Counted from the first letter of the stretch, positions 34,538-43,106 are shown. The stretch: 64,000 bases of DNA from Candidatus Obscuribacter sp. (GCA_021772135.1 JADYXQ010000074.1:18706-82705); one strand, 5' to 3'. Made by a program: numbers and translations. The notes: generated from the sequence alone by a model not told the origin.

Positions 34538-35068
34538 CTAACCACCGCTCTTGAGAGCATTTTCAACCTCGATCACTTCCCTGCCAGCGGCCGCAGTAAT
34601 AGGGCTTCGATCGCCAAATAACACTCGATAGGCGTTATAAACTCGCCTCAACATCACATCCGTTTGCGTGTACAGCGCTCGTACTTGTGGATCATCCATC
34701 TTGCCTTTTGGATCATCGTCATCATCGTCCTGTTTCACAAGTGTCTGACCGCCTGCAGTTCTTTGATCATGCTTGAGCTGCCGCAATTTATGTCTCAGGC
34801 AAGAGTTAAATAGGGTCGGTAACAAGGTCAAGAGATATTGATCTTTACCGGCGGTCGGCACACTCTGTTTCTTTATGACCTTCTCTTCCAGCATGGTTAC
34901 GGCACCAAATGCGTAGCGCTCGCCATTGGTATATTTTTTGTCTTTGATCATTTGGTGCCCGGCTTCAATATATTCGCTATAAGAGTGACCGGCTGCGGCC
35001 AGAAGCGGTGTAGACAAATTGAGCAGCGCCATAATCGCCAGGCAAACACTAATTGATCTGAGATTCAT
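34538..35068 (-). CDS. Exported helical protein of unknown function
   Basis: A signal peptide (MNLRSISVCLAIMALLNLST, cleaved after LLAAA) starts this 176-residue protein. The mature part has TPR-like helices (YIEAGHQMIKDKKYTNGERY, AFGAVTMLEEKVIKKQS) and an acidic run of six Asp (residues 114-119 approximately) before a helix DPQVRALYTQTDVMLRRVYN. The ending PITAAAGREVIEVENAL suggests another helical repeat. No family recognised. The 195 bp upstream to 35263 contain no gene. Confidence 0.6.
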   Translation of the reverse strand: MNLRSISVCLAIMALLNLSTPLLAAAGHSYSEYIEAGHQMIKDKKYTNGERYAFGAVTMLEEKVIKKQSVPTAGKDQYLLTLLPTLFNSCLRHKLRQLKHDQRTAGGQTLVKQDDDDDDPKGKMDDPQVRALYTQTDVMLRRVYNAYRVLFGDRSPITAAAGREVIEVENALKSGG

Positions 35069-35263
35069 TTATAAGCTCCACTTTTAGATTTTAAATTCAG
35101 AGTTAGGGTTCCATTTTGGTCGTACTTTATTCTGCAAAACCCGCAGCCCGGTCATAATTAAAAGCGGCCAGCAAACTGATCACTGGCAAGAATTTTTATA
35201 TGATCTAATATTTTTTCCGCGCTGACAGCAGCCTGAGTCTGTTCCATTGCTGCCTTCAGCTCG

Positions 35264-35815
35264 CTAGTTGTAATCTATCGGTATGCCATGTTTTTTGGCG
35301 TATTCATGAGCGCTTATGTGCAATGCTTGTTCCGCCTGACGAATCCCAACCCCTTTATCGGCTTTCAATTCTTCAGGGGTCATAGGCGGTAAACCGCCAT
35401 CGCGACGGTCTCGGGCTATCAAGGCATTATAGATTTTTCTCTCGTCTTTCATGTCAGCGGGCGTCAAGCGTAGACTGGACAGGCCCTCAGTTTTCTCTTT
35501 TGCGGTCAGGCTGCCGAATAATTCTACCGACTCATGGGCCATAGCCTGATAAACCTTGCTGGAGCTGGCATCTTTATCAAGACCATATTGATTACGCAAG
35601 TCTCTAGCACCCTTTACTACAACCGGATCTTTGCTCTTATCGTCTTGAGCAACATTATCGGGCTTGGCTTCCTGCTTAGGTACCGCCTCAGCTTCGCGCT
35701 TAGTTTCAGGCTGACGATTCAACATCCAGCCTTCGCTTTGCAGCGGACTGGGCCCGGCTGCAGTAGTGTCTCCACTTTGTTTTTCAAGCTGCTTGCCTTG
35801 CTTCTCAAGTGTCAT
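35264..35815 (-). CDS. Hypothetical protein, Lys/Glu-rich N-terminus
   Basis: Not recognised. The ATG at 35815 is preferred over the in-frame TTG at 35845. The first 75 residues are disordered and rich in Gln, Lys, Glu and Pro (QPETKREAEAVPKQEAKPDN). The rest is helical (DLRNQYGLDKDASSSKVYQA, MAHESVELFGSLTAKEKTEG, HISAHEYAKKHGIPIDYN). Composition resembles the linker-rich unknown proteins at 16-20 kb. No signal peptide and no catalytic motif. Confidence 0.5.
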   Translation of the reverse strand: MTLEKQGKQLEKQSGDTTAAGPSPLQSEGWMLNRQPETKREAEAVPKQEAKPDNVAQDDKSKDPVVVKGARDLRNQYGLDKDASSSKVYQAMAHESVELFGSLTAKEKTEGLSSLRLTPADMKDERKIYNALIARDRRDGGLPPMTPEELKADKGVGIRQAEQALHISAHEYAKKHGIPIDYN

Positions 35816-35874
35816 AAGGTCACCATGGTTACGCGTCTTTGCCAATTTACCCGTTTGGCGGCCCTTTTAAGCGC

Positions 35875-36987
35875 TTATGTTGCTATACGCCGCCAGGCCG
35901 GGCCTGAGCCCTTGCCACCTTGCAAAATTCTACCAATAGCAGCCTCTACCTCCAGTTTGACCTCATAAGCGCTGTCGTCTTTTGCGGCTTCTAGAGCTTG
36001 CAAACACTGATCGTCGCCCAGATCGTTTAAAAAGCGCGCCGCACGCCAGCGCACCAGCTTATTCGGGTCGCTCAACGCCTGGCACATGGCAGACTGCGCA
36101 GTTGCTTCGCCAATATCTGAGAGCGCGTCGCCGGCGGTTCGTCTGACGGCAATGGACGGGTCATGTAGCAGGACAACCGACAAACTCTCAACCGCCTCGG
36201 CACTGCCTGTGGTGCCGAGGGCGGCGGCGACCAGTCTTCGCACCTGTGCATTTTCGTCACTAAGTGCCGATTTAAGCAGAGCTATTTCTTCGCCAGATTG
36301 CAGCTGACTCGACTCTTGTACAGCCCTAAGGCGCTCTTGCCAGCTGCTGTGATTTAAAAGGTGAGCAATTGCATCAAACGATGGCTTATCAATTTGTTCG
36401 CGACCGAGAGCTTTATTAACGGCGCGATCAAGTTCTGACTGAGTGAAGATGCCTTGCAATTCTTCGCTGACCTCGGTGGCTAGCTCTGCGCGCTTGCCGT
36501 AGCGTACACCGTGATCGGCCCAGTAACGCTCTTTCAAAAAATCAGCACCACTCTCTGCCTGCACAAGCTGTGCGGCGGTGTTAAACCGCTCTCCCAGGCT
36601 AAATCGGCTCTCACCCTCGCCGTCGACTACTTTTACTTGCAACGGTATGCCGCAAAAAGTCTGCACCAGCACCTGACTTTGATCTTGAAAATCTGCCTGG
36701 CCCGCTCCTGCTGCTATTAAGGCGGCCCCTGCTGCATCATCATTAACGGCTTTAGTGGCACTGTCTAGAATAGGCGGCCAATTACTGCGCGGATCTTTAT
36801 TGAGAGTAATAAAATCACTACAGAGAAAAACGCTGAGAAGGCCATCGATTGCAAGTAGTCGTTCAACAAAAGCGGGTGCACCGGCAACATTGGCGCTGTT
36901 TACTGTAGTGGTGGCACCGACTTTTTGATCAAGATTGAGCTTGATAGAATGAGGATTAGGCGTAGTTTCGACAGAAAGAATCTTCAT
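35875..36987 (-). CDS. NifU N-terminal / HEAT-repeat protein, CvfC-like
   Basis: Residues 1-85 match the Nfu/NifU N-terminal domain (MKILSVETTPNPHSIKLNLD, AIDGLLSVFLCSDFITLNKD). The centre, residues 110-230, corresponds to the region called virulence factor in conserved virulence factor C (CvfC) proteins. Residues about 215-360 are HEAT/PBS-lyase repeats (SWQERLRAVQESSQLQSGEE, NAQVRRLVAAALGTTGSAEA, SIAVRRTAGDALSDIGEATA, NKLVRWRAARFLNDLGDDQC). There is no iron-sulfur Cys pair, so it is not itself a typical scaffold. Likely a protein-interaction factor. The ATG follows the stop of the membrane protein at 36991 by three bases. Confidence 0.8.
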   Translation of the reverse strand: MKILSVETTPNPHSIKLNLDQKVGATTTVNSANVAGAPAFVERLLAIDGLLSVFLCSDFITLNKDPRSNWPPILDSATKAVNDDAAGAALIAAGAGQADFQDQSQVLVQTFCGIPLQVKVVDGEGESRFSLGERFNTAAQLVQAESGADFLKERYWADHGVRYGKRAELATEVSEELQGIFTQSELDRAVNKALGREQIDKPSFDAIAHLLNHSSWQERLRAVQESSQLQSGEEIALLKSALSDENAQVRRLVAAALGTTGSAEAVESLSVVLLHDPSIAVRRTAGDALSDIGEATAQSAMCQALSDPNKLVRWRAARFLNDLGDDQCLQALEAAKDDSAYEVKLEVEAAIGRILQGGKGSGPAWRRIAT

Positions 36988-36990
36988 AAC

Positions 36991-37482
36991 CTAGAGATCT
37001 GATTTATCGGCAGCATCGCTTTTAACATCGCTTCTAGCATCAGTCGGAGTTCCGCCAGCTGCAGCAGTTTGATAGCCTGGTTTATTCATCTCGATGCAGG
37101 CTTTAACCGCCCCGACCATAGAAAAAATCGCCCAGACGTGGATGGCCACGGCAAACCAATCTTGGGTAAAACCGTAAATGGCTGCGTCAGCCGAGTACAG
37201 CAAAATACCTACAACTAAAGCAGCGATGCTGCGCCGCACAGCCATATACCAGAGCAGCAAAAAGGCTCCCGAACAACCCAAGGTTGCAGCGGCAATCATG
37301 GCAACAGAATTAAAAGTGTAGGCAGTGTTAGCCGGGTGCACCAGAGCCGACACGATATCGGGCACAGACAGCCCCAGGACTAAACGCCAATTGGTGGCCG
37401 CCATACAAGCATTGACCACGGTACAACCAGCGATCCAGAGCAACCAGCTGCATCCCCGACCTAATTGACTTTCAGCGTCCAT
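36991..37482 (-). CDS. Membrane protein of unknown function
   Basis: Four hydrophobic segments are visible in the 163-residue product (about 12-30, 55-78, 85-105 and 110-128), followed by a hydrophilic tail ending KSDAADKSDL. No family recognised. I chose the ATG at 37482 because GTGAGG precedes it by five bases; the frame extends to 37500. It is three bases from the HEAT-repeat gene downstream and 57 bp from the kinase gene upstream on the same strand, so kinase, membrane protein and HEAT protein could share one message. Confidence 0.6.
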   Translation of the reverse strand: MDAESQLGRGCSWLLWIAGCTVVNACMAATNWRLVLGLSVPDIVSALVHPANTAYTFNSVAMIAAATLGCSGAFLLLWYMAVRRSIAALVVGILLYSADAAIYGFTQDWFAVAIHVWAIFSMVGAVKACIEMNKPGYQTAAAGGTPTDARSDVKSDAADKSDL

Positions 37483-37538
37483 AAAAACCTCACATAGCAT
37501 ATTACCGGCCGACCTAAGTTTACCATCGAGTCTAGCTC

Positions 37539-39086
37539 TCAGTGAGTCAGCTGTTCACTCAACTTTTCAAGCTCATCTCTCATGGCACCGGCGCTGGCAA
37601 ATCTTTTAGTAGCATCTAGCGCAGTGGCTCGGGCGATAAGATTATTGAGTTCAGAGCTAATTTCAGGGCGCTCTGACTGCACATTAGAAACAGAGATAGG
37701 CTCCGGATCTACTGCGGTGAGCAGCAAAAAAAGAGTGCAGCCGCAAGCATAGACATCACTTTGGGCAGTGGCTTTACCGCGAAATTGCTCTGGTGGCACA
37801 TAACAGTGCTTGCCTACCATTGTTTTAGTTTCTTTAGTCTCGAGTTGCTCGGCCACATTGAAATCGATAAGGGCCAACTCGCCGCTGGAGAGCAACAAAA
37901 GATTTTCAGGAGTAAAGTCACGGTGAATTAGAGGCGGTGCAAGAGCGTGCATATACTCAAGCACGCTGCACATGGCAATACCAAGAGTAATAGCCAGAGC
38001 GGCATCTATTGCACCTTCATCTAGCACCAATTTTCGCAGAGATTTGCCGTCGATATATTCAAGCACCAGGTAGGCCCGCTGCCCATCCACAAAACAATCG
38101 ATAAGCTTGACTATGCGATCATGTGAAAGTTTATCAAGCAGCTTAGCTTCATGCTCGACATTTTCCAGGGTTCTTTTGCGAATCTCGATACCACCACGGG
38201 TGGGCAAAACAAATTCTTTCAGCACAACTTGTTGCTTATTTTCATCTTGAGCTAAATAGGTAACCGACTGACCTCCTGCAGCCAGGCGGCTGAGAACTTC
38301 ATACTGGCCGGAGAGCACAGTTTCACCGGGCTCAAGCGGCCCCATAGATAGCCGTAACCGGTCGCCACGATCGAGAGTATCAAGCCAGAGTTTGGTGAAA
38401 GATTGACCGGTGTGCTCTTCTAATTGAAGCAATTCAGTGCCAAGCTTTTCTGCTGGTATAAAATTCTTGAATGCTCGCAAAAGCACCGTTAAATCAGCTT
38501 CATGGCTAATGGCGGCAGTATCTACACGCAGTTTGAGAATATGTTGATTTTTCAAACTAACGCACCAGAGTGACGGCGCCACCAGGCGTAAAATGCGCCT
38601 CAAACGAACAGGCACATTATCTTTATTGATATAAAGATCGATGGCTTGCGATTTGTAGTATCCCCTTGAAAATGTCGATACGGTGACGTAGTCAAAATAT
38701 TCATGCCCGATCCACGGTGTGGACAACAGGCCAAGAAACGAAAGCCAGTGCAGCCTAATGCCTTCTTTACCGATTTGAATATTGGTGGGGGCAGTAAATA
38801 GTGGATAAGCAAGGACGAACGCGTAAAAGTACAGTGCAAAATTTAGCCACAGTGGACCATAGAGGCCAAAAATTTTCTCTGGAAATATGTGCGAAAACCA
38901 GCTTATACCAAAATAAACTACCGCTATAATTGCCAGTGCCTTGAACACTTGCTTTTTCACATCGGCTTCTTGATTCATCTTATGGCGAAAGCGGCCCTGT
39001 GCTCGCCAGGCACTATAAGGAATGTAGGCCTCGTTAGTACCGGCAGGCAACTGCGGCAAAGCAATGATTTTCTTGGGCCGCCTCAT
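37539..39086 (-). CDS. Ser/Thr protein kinase with membrane-anchored N-terminus
   Basis: Residues about 50-105 contain two transmembrane helices, residues 110-240 a soluble domain (TPWIGHEYFDYVTVSTFSRG, LWCVSLKNQHILKLRVDTAA) with the look of a PH-like sheet, and residues about 265-510 a Hanks-type kinase. Kinase motifs: glycine loop LAAGGQSVTYLAQ, Lys in VVLKEF, Glu region LENVEHEAKLLDKL, catalytic HRDFTPENLL and ALIDFNVAEQ, where the usual DFG is DFN. HRDFTPEN is the form I know from many cyanobacterial and some Firmicute kinases. It probably phosphorylates a regulator in response to an envelope cue. The start overlaps the stop of a gene fragment (ATGA at 39083-39086). Confidence 0.88.
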   Translation of the reverse strand: MRRPKKIIALPQLPAGTNEAYIPYSAWRAQGRFRHKMNQEADVKKQVFKALAIIAVVYFGISWFSHIFPEKIFGLYGPLWLNFALYFYAFVLAYPLFTAPTNIQIGKEGIRLHWLSFLGLLSTPWIGHEYFDYVTVSTFSRGYYKSQAIDLYINKDNVPVRLRRILRLVAPSLWCVSLKNQHILKLRVDTAAISHEADLTVLLRAFKNFIPAEKLGTELLQLEEHTGQSFTKLWLDTLDRGDRLRLSMGPLEPGETVLSGQYEVLSRLAAGGQSVTYLAQDENKQQVVLKEFVLPTRGGIEIRKRTLENVEHEAKLLDKLSHDRIVKLIDCFVDGQRAYLVLEYIDGKSLRKLVLDEGAIDAALAITLGIAMCSVLEYMHALAPPLIHRDFTPENLLLLSSGELALIDFNVAEQLETKETKTMVGKHCYVPPEQFRGKATAQSDVYACGCTLFLLLTAVDPEPISVSNVQSERPEISSELNNLIARATALDATKRFASAGAMRDELEKLSEQLTH

Positions 39087-39328
39087 GACACCTTTTTGCC
39101 TATTGCAGTATTACCAGTGGTGCCGTCAAATTCGCTCGAAAAACGAGAGTTGTCACCAAACTTTTCGATTGCGGCAAAAAGTTGTTCGGCCTCTGGCCTC
39201 GTTAGATAGTTAAGGGTTATGGTGGCAGACCCTCCAGAGATAAAATCAATACTGATATTTGGTCCGATGCCGCCACTTAAAAGCAGCTCAGACCATGGCT
39301 GCCGTTCACCTCTGAAGCAAAACGCGAA
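39083..39328 (-). pseudogene. Gene fragment without a start, coupled to kinase gene
   Basis: An 81-codon open frame ends in TGA (39083-39085) overlapping the kinase ATG, as coupled genes do. It reads WSELLLSGGIGPNISIDFIS and LNYLTRPEAEQLFAAIEKFG, which looks like real coding sequence. No ATG, GTG or TTG start exists between the in-frame stop at 39329-39331 and this stretch. In the next frame upstream, RRFLVLYTDSSNAVADSRFA runs openly into a stop after the junction near 39300. A one-base frameshift there would unite them. It may be an N-terminal companion of the kinase. Confidence 0.45.
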
Positions 39329-39374
39329 TCAGCAACGGCATTAGAACTATCGGTATAAAGTACAAGAAATCTTC

Positions 39375-39572
39375 TTACGATATGCTGTGACGGAACATGA
39401 TTAGAACTAGTGCCAATACCAGAATAATCAAGACAATAGCAGCAATTACAAGGCTTACTTTATGAAACGAATTGCTATAAAGCTGATACGCAACAACAGT
39501 TTCATCAGCGCTGGAAATTTCAGCGATTTGGGCCGGAGTTACATTCTCATTCTTCACTTTGTGAACCACCAC
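39375..39572 (-). CDS. Small single-helix membrane protein
   Basis: A 65-residue ORF starting with GTG: soluble N-terminus (VKNENVTPAQIAEISSADET) and a strong C-terminal transmembrane helix (VSLVIAAIVLIILVLALVLI). No ribosome site is visible, so the start is uncertain. It precedes the kinase-associated fragment on the same strand and may be part of the same message. No family recognised. Confidence 0.5.
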   Translation of the reverse strand: MVVHKVKNENVTPAQIAEISSADETVVAYQLYSNSFHKVSLVIAAIVLIILVLALVLIMFRHSIS

Positions 39573-39628
39573 AAAAATGTGCTCGGTTCACTATGCCACA
39601 CTGCATGCAGTGACGCTACAAAAAAAGG

Positions 39629-39656
39629 ACAGAGATAAACGCGCATTTTTCTCTGT
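39629..39656 (-). terminator. Second minus-strand terminator-like hairpin
   Basis: ACAGAGA and TCTCTGT flank 14 bases. On the minus strand the stem is followed by CCTTTTTTTG. It lies 80 bp past the terminator at 39734-39751 in the direction of transcription from the KGG gene and would catch read-through. Confidence 0.5.
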
Positions 39657-39733
39657 AATGAGGACAAAACAAAAAATTGGGCCGCTATGGGCGACAGCCA
39701 AGCTATGGGCAATTCGGAGACAAAAAAAAGAGA

Positions 39734-39751
39734 GGGATGAATATTCATCCC
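39734..39751 (-). terminator. Bidirectional terminator after the KGG gene
   Basis: A perfect palindrome GGGATGAATATTCATCCC. On the minus strand it is followed by TCTCTTTTTTTTG, on the plus strand by CCTTTTGTTTTG, so it can end transcription from either side. It lies 38 bp after the stop of the KGG-domain gene. Confidence 0.8.
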
Positions 39752-39788
39752 CCTTTTGTTTTGAACGGTCACCTGTTAAAGCTTGGCC

Positions 39789-40088
39789 CTATTTGGCCTG
39801 TTGTGCAACTTCGGCTTGACCTTGATTCATTCCGGCCTGATTCATGCCATTCTGGTTCATTTCGGCTTGAGCAACTTGCATTGCAGCCATTCGGGCCTGA
39901 TTATTGGCACCACGACTCTGGCCACCCTTTCTGCCGGCCTCAGCGGCCTCTTTCGAAGTAAATTCATGGGCATTACCAGAAGCATGGGCTGCTTTTCCAC
40001 CCTCGCTGGCAATCCTTCTTTGCTGTTCAGGATCCATCGCGGCGAATCCGCGGTTAGAAGTTGTGCGACCCTGGTTAGAATTTGGCAT
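39789..40088 (-). CDS. KGG-domain stress-induced protein
   Basis: Small hydrophilic protein of the KGG/GsiB family (YciG, Con-10-like). Two KGG-type motifs are visible: RGFAAMDPEQQRRIASEGGK and FTSKEAAEAGRKGGQSRGAN. The last 35 residues are a Met/Asn/Gln-rich repeat (AEMNQNGMNQAGMNQGQAEV). Such proteins are made during desiccation, stationary phase or general stress in many bacteria and are thought to be intrinsically disordered protectants. AGGAGGG precedes the ATG at 40088 by seven bases, a strong ribosome site. A two-sided terminator follows. Confidence 0.9.
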   Translation of the reverse strand: MPNSNQGRTTSNRGFAAMDPEQQRRIASEGGKAAHASGNAHEFTSKEAAEAGRKGGQSRGANNQARMAAMQVAQAEMNQNGMNQAGMNQGQAEVAQQAK

Positions 40089-40375
40089 TTGATTGCCCTC
40101 CTGATCTGTCTTGACTGACTGCTTCGACCAAGACTTGGCCAGTTTGTTCCACCTTTGCTGAAGCTTTCTCCAAAAATTTTGAATAAAAACGACTTTTATG
40201 GCAGAGATATTTTTAATTAGGTAATGAAACGGCGACCAAATAACTCTTGAAAGACACCAGCGTCGTGAAAACTCAGAGATTTACAGCTCAGAAGGGCTTC
40301 CAAAAATCACGGGCGTTATCCGGGGTGTAAGTATGGCTGCATGGCTCAGAATTAACTCTTCAAAGCGTTCCATAT

Positions 40376-40690
40376 ATGGTGCAATCTGCGCCCTTGTGGC
40401 CGGGTCGGCGGCAATATGCCTCTCTGGCCGCCCTTTACCAGCCAAAATTTATTACATCACCAGCACGTTCGGCGACTATATTTTTCAAAGCGATTTTTGC
40501 AGCGACACTGGCGGATATTTCAGACTGCTGGCGCGAAGACAATCTGAAAAATTATCATGTGTTGGAAATAGGCGCAAAAGTAAAAGAGCTAGCACTGGTG
40601 GTCGGTGCTCCGGAAAACCTCAAACTCTCTAATGATAATGGCGACGGTCGTCACGAATTTATCGGTGATGGCGATAATCAGATGCATTAA
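40376..40690 (+). CDS. Doubtful hypothetical ORF, possibly frameshifted
   Basis: The last 45 residues (VLEIGAKVKELALVVGAPEN, SNDNGDGRHEFIGDGDN) look like genuine protein, but the first half does not and has no ribosome site. An overlapping frame starting at 40333 encodes a possible signal sequence (SIYGAICALVAGSAAICLSG) after GGGGTG. A one-base shift between about 40440 and 40520 could join the two into a small exported protein. Function unknown. Confidence 0.3.
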   Translation: MVQSAPLWPGRRQYASLAALYQPKFITSPARSATIFFKAIFAATLADISDCWREDNLKNYHVLEIGAKVKELALVVGAPENLKLSNDNGDGRHEFIGDGDNQMH

Positions 40691-40757
40691 GGCACCACGG
40701 AAACTAATTTTGCAGGGGGACGTCCCTAAAGTTAGTTGACAGTGCTGGAGGTGAATG

Positions 40758-41000
40758 ATGCCATATTCTTCAATTAGACAACTTCCAGACCCAGTCAAAC
40801 ACTCCTTGCCTATAGAGGCGCAAGAAATTTTCAAGGATGCCTTCAATCATTCGTACGAGAAATACAGCGCCACCGATGAAGTTATTTGTTTCAAAATTGC
40901 CTGGGCGGCAGTTAAACGCATCTATGAGAAACAGGGCGATCATTGGGTGCGCAGGCCCGCTAGAAAACGTGTGGTAGCAGGCGATGAGAAGGCTAGCTAG
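40758..41000 (+). CDS. chaB: ChaB-family protein
   Basis: A short protein (80 residues) matching ChaB: LPDPVKHSLPIEAQEIFKDA, then FNHSYEKY, then VICFKIAWAAVKRIYEKQGD and W. The family is named for a putative regulator of the ChaA cation antiporter but is widespread in stress gene sets. Of two adjacent ATGs (40755 and 40758) the second has the better spacing to GGAGGTG. It stands next to the KGG gene, a common pairing among stress genes. Confidence 0.92.
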   Translation: MPYSSIRQLPDPVKHSLPIEAQEIFKDAFNHSYEKYSATDEVICFKIAWAAVKRIYEKQGDHWVRRPARKRVVAGDEKAS

Positions 41001-41091
41001 TTAACTTTTTGCATCGACCAGAGCATAAGCGTGGCAACAGCACCAACAGCGGTGGCGCTAACCGCGGCAGTAACTCTTTTGGTTGAGGCAT
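40993..41091 (-). CDS. Possible tiny ORF, maybe frameshifted
   Basis: GGAGGT stands four bases before an ATG (41089-41091) that opens a 32-residue frame. That product is Leu/Pro-rich and unconvincing, but the neighbouring frame reads STKRVTAAVSATAVGAVATL and MLWSMQKVN, a plausible transmembrane peptide. A single missing base near the start would place it behind the good ribosome site. It overlaps the chaB stop. Confidence 0.3.
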   Translation of the reverse strand: MPQPKELLPRLAPPLLVLLPRLCSGRCKKLTS

Positions 41092-41093
41092 TT

Positions 41094-41507
41094 CTACCTC
41101 CAGGAGCTGGTCACGCACGGGCTGCCGACTGCGGCAGTTAAACACTTACTGATAGCGTGAATCAAATTTTTCGAATTAAAAATTTCTGGATAGATTAGAC
41201 CTTGCCCACCTAAAGTGAGAATTCTGGCTAACATTTCGGCCGAAGCGGCGCTGCTAAGCTGAAGAGCATCTGTCTGACAACAGATGAAAGGCACGTCATT
41301 CTGCTCGCCATTTTGCCTGATCGCTTTTAAAATCTGCACTGCGCTTTCATCGACCAGGGGCTGGCACAAAATCACATCATAAGCTTTCATTGCAAGCATT
41401 TGTTGGGCACCGTTTAAATCGGTGACCAGATCAATTGTGTGATGCAGTTTGCGTAAAGGAGCGAATGAACTGCTAACATCTGTATCGAAAATGGCTAAAA
41501 TTTTCAT
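41094..41507 (-). CDS. Degenerate response-regulator receiver protein
   Basis: The protein begins MKILAIFDTDVSSSFAPLRK and has the alternating strand/helix order of a CheY-like receiver over 115 residues. At the phosphoacceptor strand it reads YDVILCQPLVDESAVQILKA: the usual Asp is replaced by Gln, so ordinary phosphorylation is unlikely. The acidic pair near the start is reduced to FDTD. I chose the ATG at 41507 over 41603, since the longer form overlaps the Crp-family gene by 20 bp and its extra residues are unlike receivers. Located directly after that regulator, it may act as its partner. Confidence 0.6.
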   Translation of the reverse strand: MKILAIFDTDVSSSFAPLRKLHHTIDLVTDLNGAQQMLAMKAYDVILCQPLVDESAVQILKAIRQNGEQNDVPFICCQTDALQLSSAASAEMLARILTLGGQGLIYPEIFNSKNLIHAISKCLTAAVGSPCVTSSWR

Positions 41508-41583
41508 GCCAATCTTTGCTCCGGTGTAACAGGTAGGAGCTAGCAAGACTGCATTCACGACAAAATTGTTCCACTCTTGTTTG

Positions 41584-42324
41584 TTAAAAGATACCGGAGG
41601 CATTAACAGGTAGCACGCTTCCGCTCAGAGCCATAACATCTTGAAAATTATTTCCCATTCTGACATAACAATCGCAACTGGTTTCTTCGAGTCGCTTACG
41701 ATCAAGAATGGTTACGCGACCGCGAACATAAGTAATAATTTTGGCCTTTAAAAGGAGACCTGCTGCCAGGTTTACCCCTGTTCGTGAAACGCCGAGCATA
41801 GCGGCAAGGGCTTCTTGAGTGAGTGGAAATTTATCACCCTCACAGCGATCTAAGGTGTGTAACATCCACCTGGCGCAGCGCTGTTGAATTGAATGAGTGC
41901 GGTTGCAGCCAGTGGTATAGGCTACCTGACTGAAAAGACTGACGGCGTATCGCTGGCAAATAATTGAAAACTCTGGATATTTTTTAAGCAAGGCTTGGAA
42001 ATGCGGCACCTCAAGCCGTCGTGCCACAGCATCCACCTGACAAAAAACTACCTCCGGCGACGAGTCCACACCTAATGCGGCATTAATTCCAATCATTCCT
42101 TCCTTGCCGATGGTAGCCAGCTCTATTAGCGTGCCATCTTCCATGCGCGATACAAGGGAAAGAACGCCCGATTCAGGGAAATTGACAAATTTGATCGTCT
42201 CTCCGGCTTCAACCAAATATTCGCGCAGATCGTAATGAACTAGCTCTGATACTTCCATGATTTCTTCCAACGCAACCGATGGTAGGTTTCTCAGAAGCAA
42301 ATTGCACGGTTTGTCTGTTGACAT
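41584..42324 (-). CDS. Crp/Fnr-family transcriptional regulator
   Basis: Residues 10-125 form the cyclic-nucleotide-binding-like beta roll (LVEAGETIKFVNFPESGVLS, TIGKEGMIGINAALG) and residues 145-220 the helix-turn-helix region (QQRCARWMLHTLDRCEGDKF, PLTQEALAAMLGVSRTGVNL). The pattern RCARWxL with LTQExLAxMLGVxR is typical of the large group of Crp regulators found near stress genes in proteobacteria and cyanobacteria. The cAMP-contact residues are not kept, and there is no N-terminal iron-sulfur Cys set, so its ligand is unknown. The candidate targets are the surrounding stress genes. Confidence 0.92.
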   Translation of the reverse strand: MSTDKPCNLLLRNLPSVALEEIMEVSELVHYDLREYLVEAGETIKFVNFPESGVLSLVSRMEDGTLIELATIGKEGMIGINAALGVDSSPEVVFCQVDAVARRLEVPHFQALLKKYPEFSIICQRYAVSLFSQVAYTTGCNRTHSIQQRCARWMLHTLDRCEGDKFPLTQEALAAMLGVSRTGVNLAAGLLLKAKIITYVRGRVTILDRKRLEETSCDCYVRMGNNFQDVMALSGSVLPVNASGIF

Positions 42325-42590
42325 CGACTTATGAAATCCTTGAAGGAGGTCACCTAGCTTTACTCAGCTGTCGCCACTATGGCACCAATTAACTGCAATG
42401 TCATACCAGACGACCCATACAAGAAAGTTTTATTTAGTGTATATGTCAAAACATGAACAGATATTTTTCTGAGGCGAGTTTGCCCCGTTCACAAGCAATG
42501 CACGCATTAGGGTTAGGCTACTTAAAATTAGAAAAGTAGGTCCTGCACTGCGAACCAGTACCTGAGCGACAAATCGGCGGAGAAAACAGC

Positions 42591-43106
42591 ATGATAAATG
42601 ACGACGGCGAAGCATTTGAAAAGATTGCAAGCTTGATAAAAAAGATTGATTTTTGCATGTTGACGACTATTTCAGAAGACGGCACCTTGCATAGCCTACC
42701 GATGTCTTTAAACCGCAAAATAGATTCTGCTGGGAACTTATGGTTTTTTACTTACGGAAGTTCGCACAAGGTCCTCGAGTCCCAGGCTAATCCGCAAGTT
42801 GGCGTTTCATTCAGCGATACTGCCAAGCATACCTATGTAGCCATAAGCGGGCGAGCCTCACTCGTGCGAGATAAGGTCAAAATTGAAGAATTGTGGGAAG
42901 TTGAGTTGAAGGCCTGGTTTCCTGATGGAGTCGACACACCCGATATTGCTTTGCTAAAAGTTGAGGCTGAAAAAGCCGAGCTCTGGGATTCGCCGTCGTC
43001 AGTTGTGGCGCAGACCATAGCCATGTTTAGAGCACTGACAGGCGCTCCTCAAGACGTTGGTGAAAATATCAAAGTTGACTTGAAATCGCAAGTAGTTAAA
43101 AACTAG
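42591..43106 (+). CDS. General stress protein 26-like flavin-binding (PPOX) protein
   Basis: A split-barrel protein of the pyridoxamine 5'-phosphate oxidase-like group (residues 1-165). Signals include FCMLTTISEDGTLHSLPMSL, NLWFFTYGSSHKVLESQANP and VGVSFSDTAKHTYVAISGRA. The long C-terminal helix region (VKIEELWEVELKAWFPDG, KVEAEKAELWDSPSS) matches the general stress protein 26 subgroup. Members bind FMN or F420; the reaction here is not known. A terminator follows directly (43105-43124). Confidence 0.88.
   Translation: MINDDGEAFEKIASLIKKIDFCMLTTISEDGTLHSLPMSLNRKIDSAGNLWFFTYGSSHKVLESQANPQVGVSFSDTAKHTYVAISGRASLVRDKVKIEELWEVELKAWFPDGVDTPDIALLKVEAEKAELWDSPSSVVAQTIAMFRALTGAPQDVGENIKVDLKSQVVKN

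Noticed and set aside
39599..39612. Palindrome CACTGCATGCAGTG
   Set aside because: Isolated, short, and not positioned relative to a promoter in a way that supports a named role.
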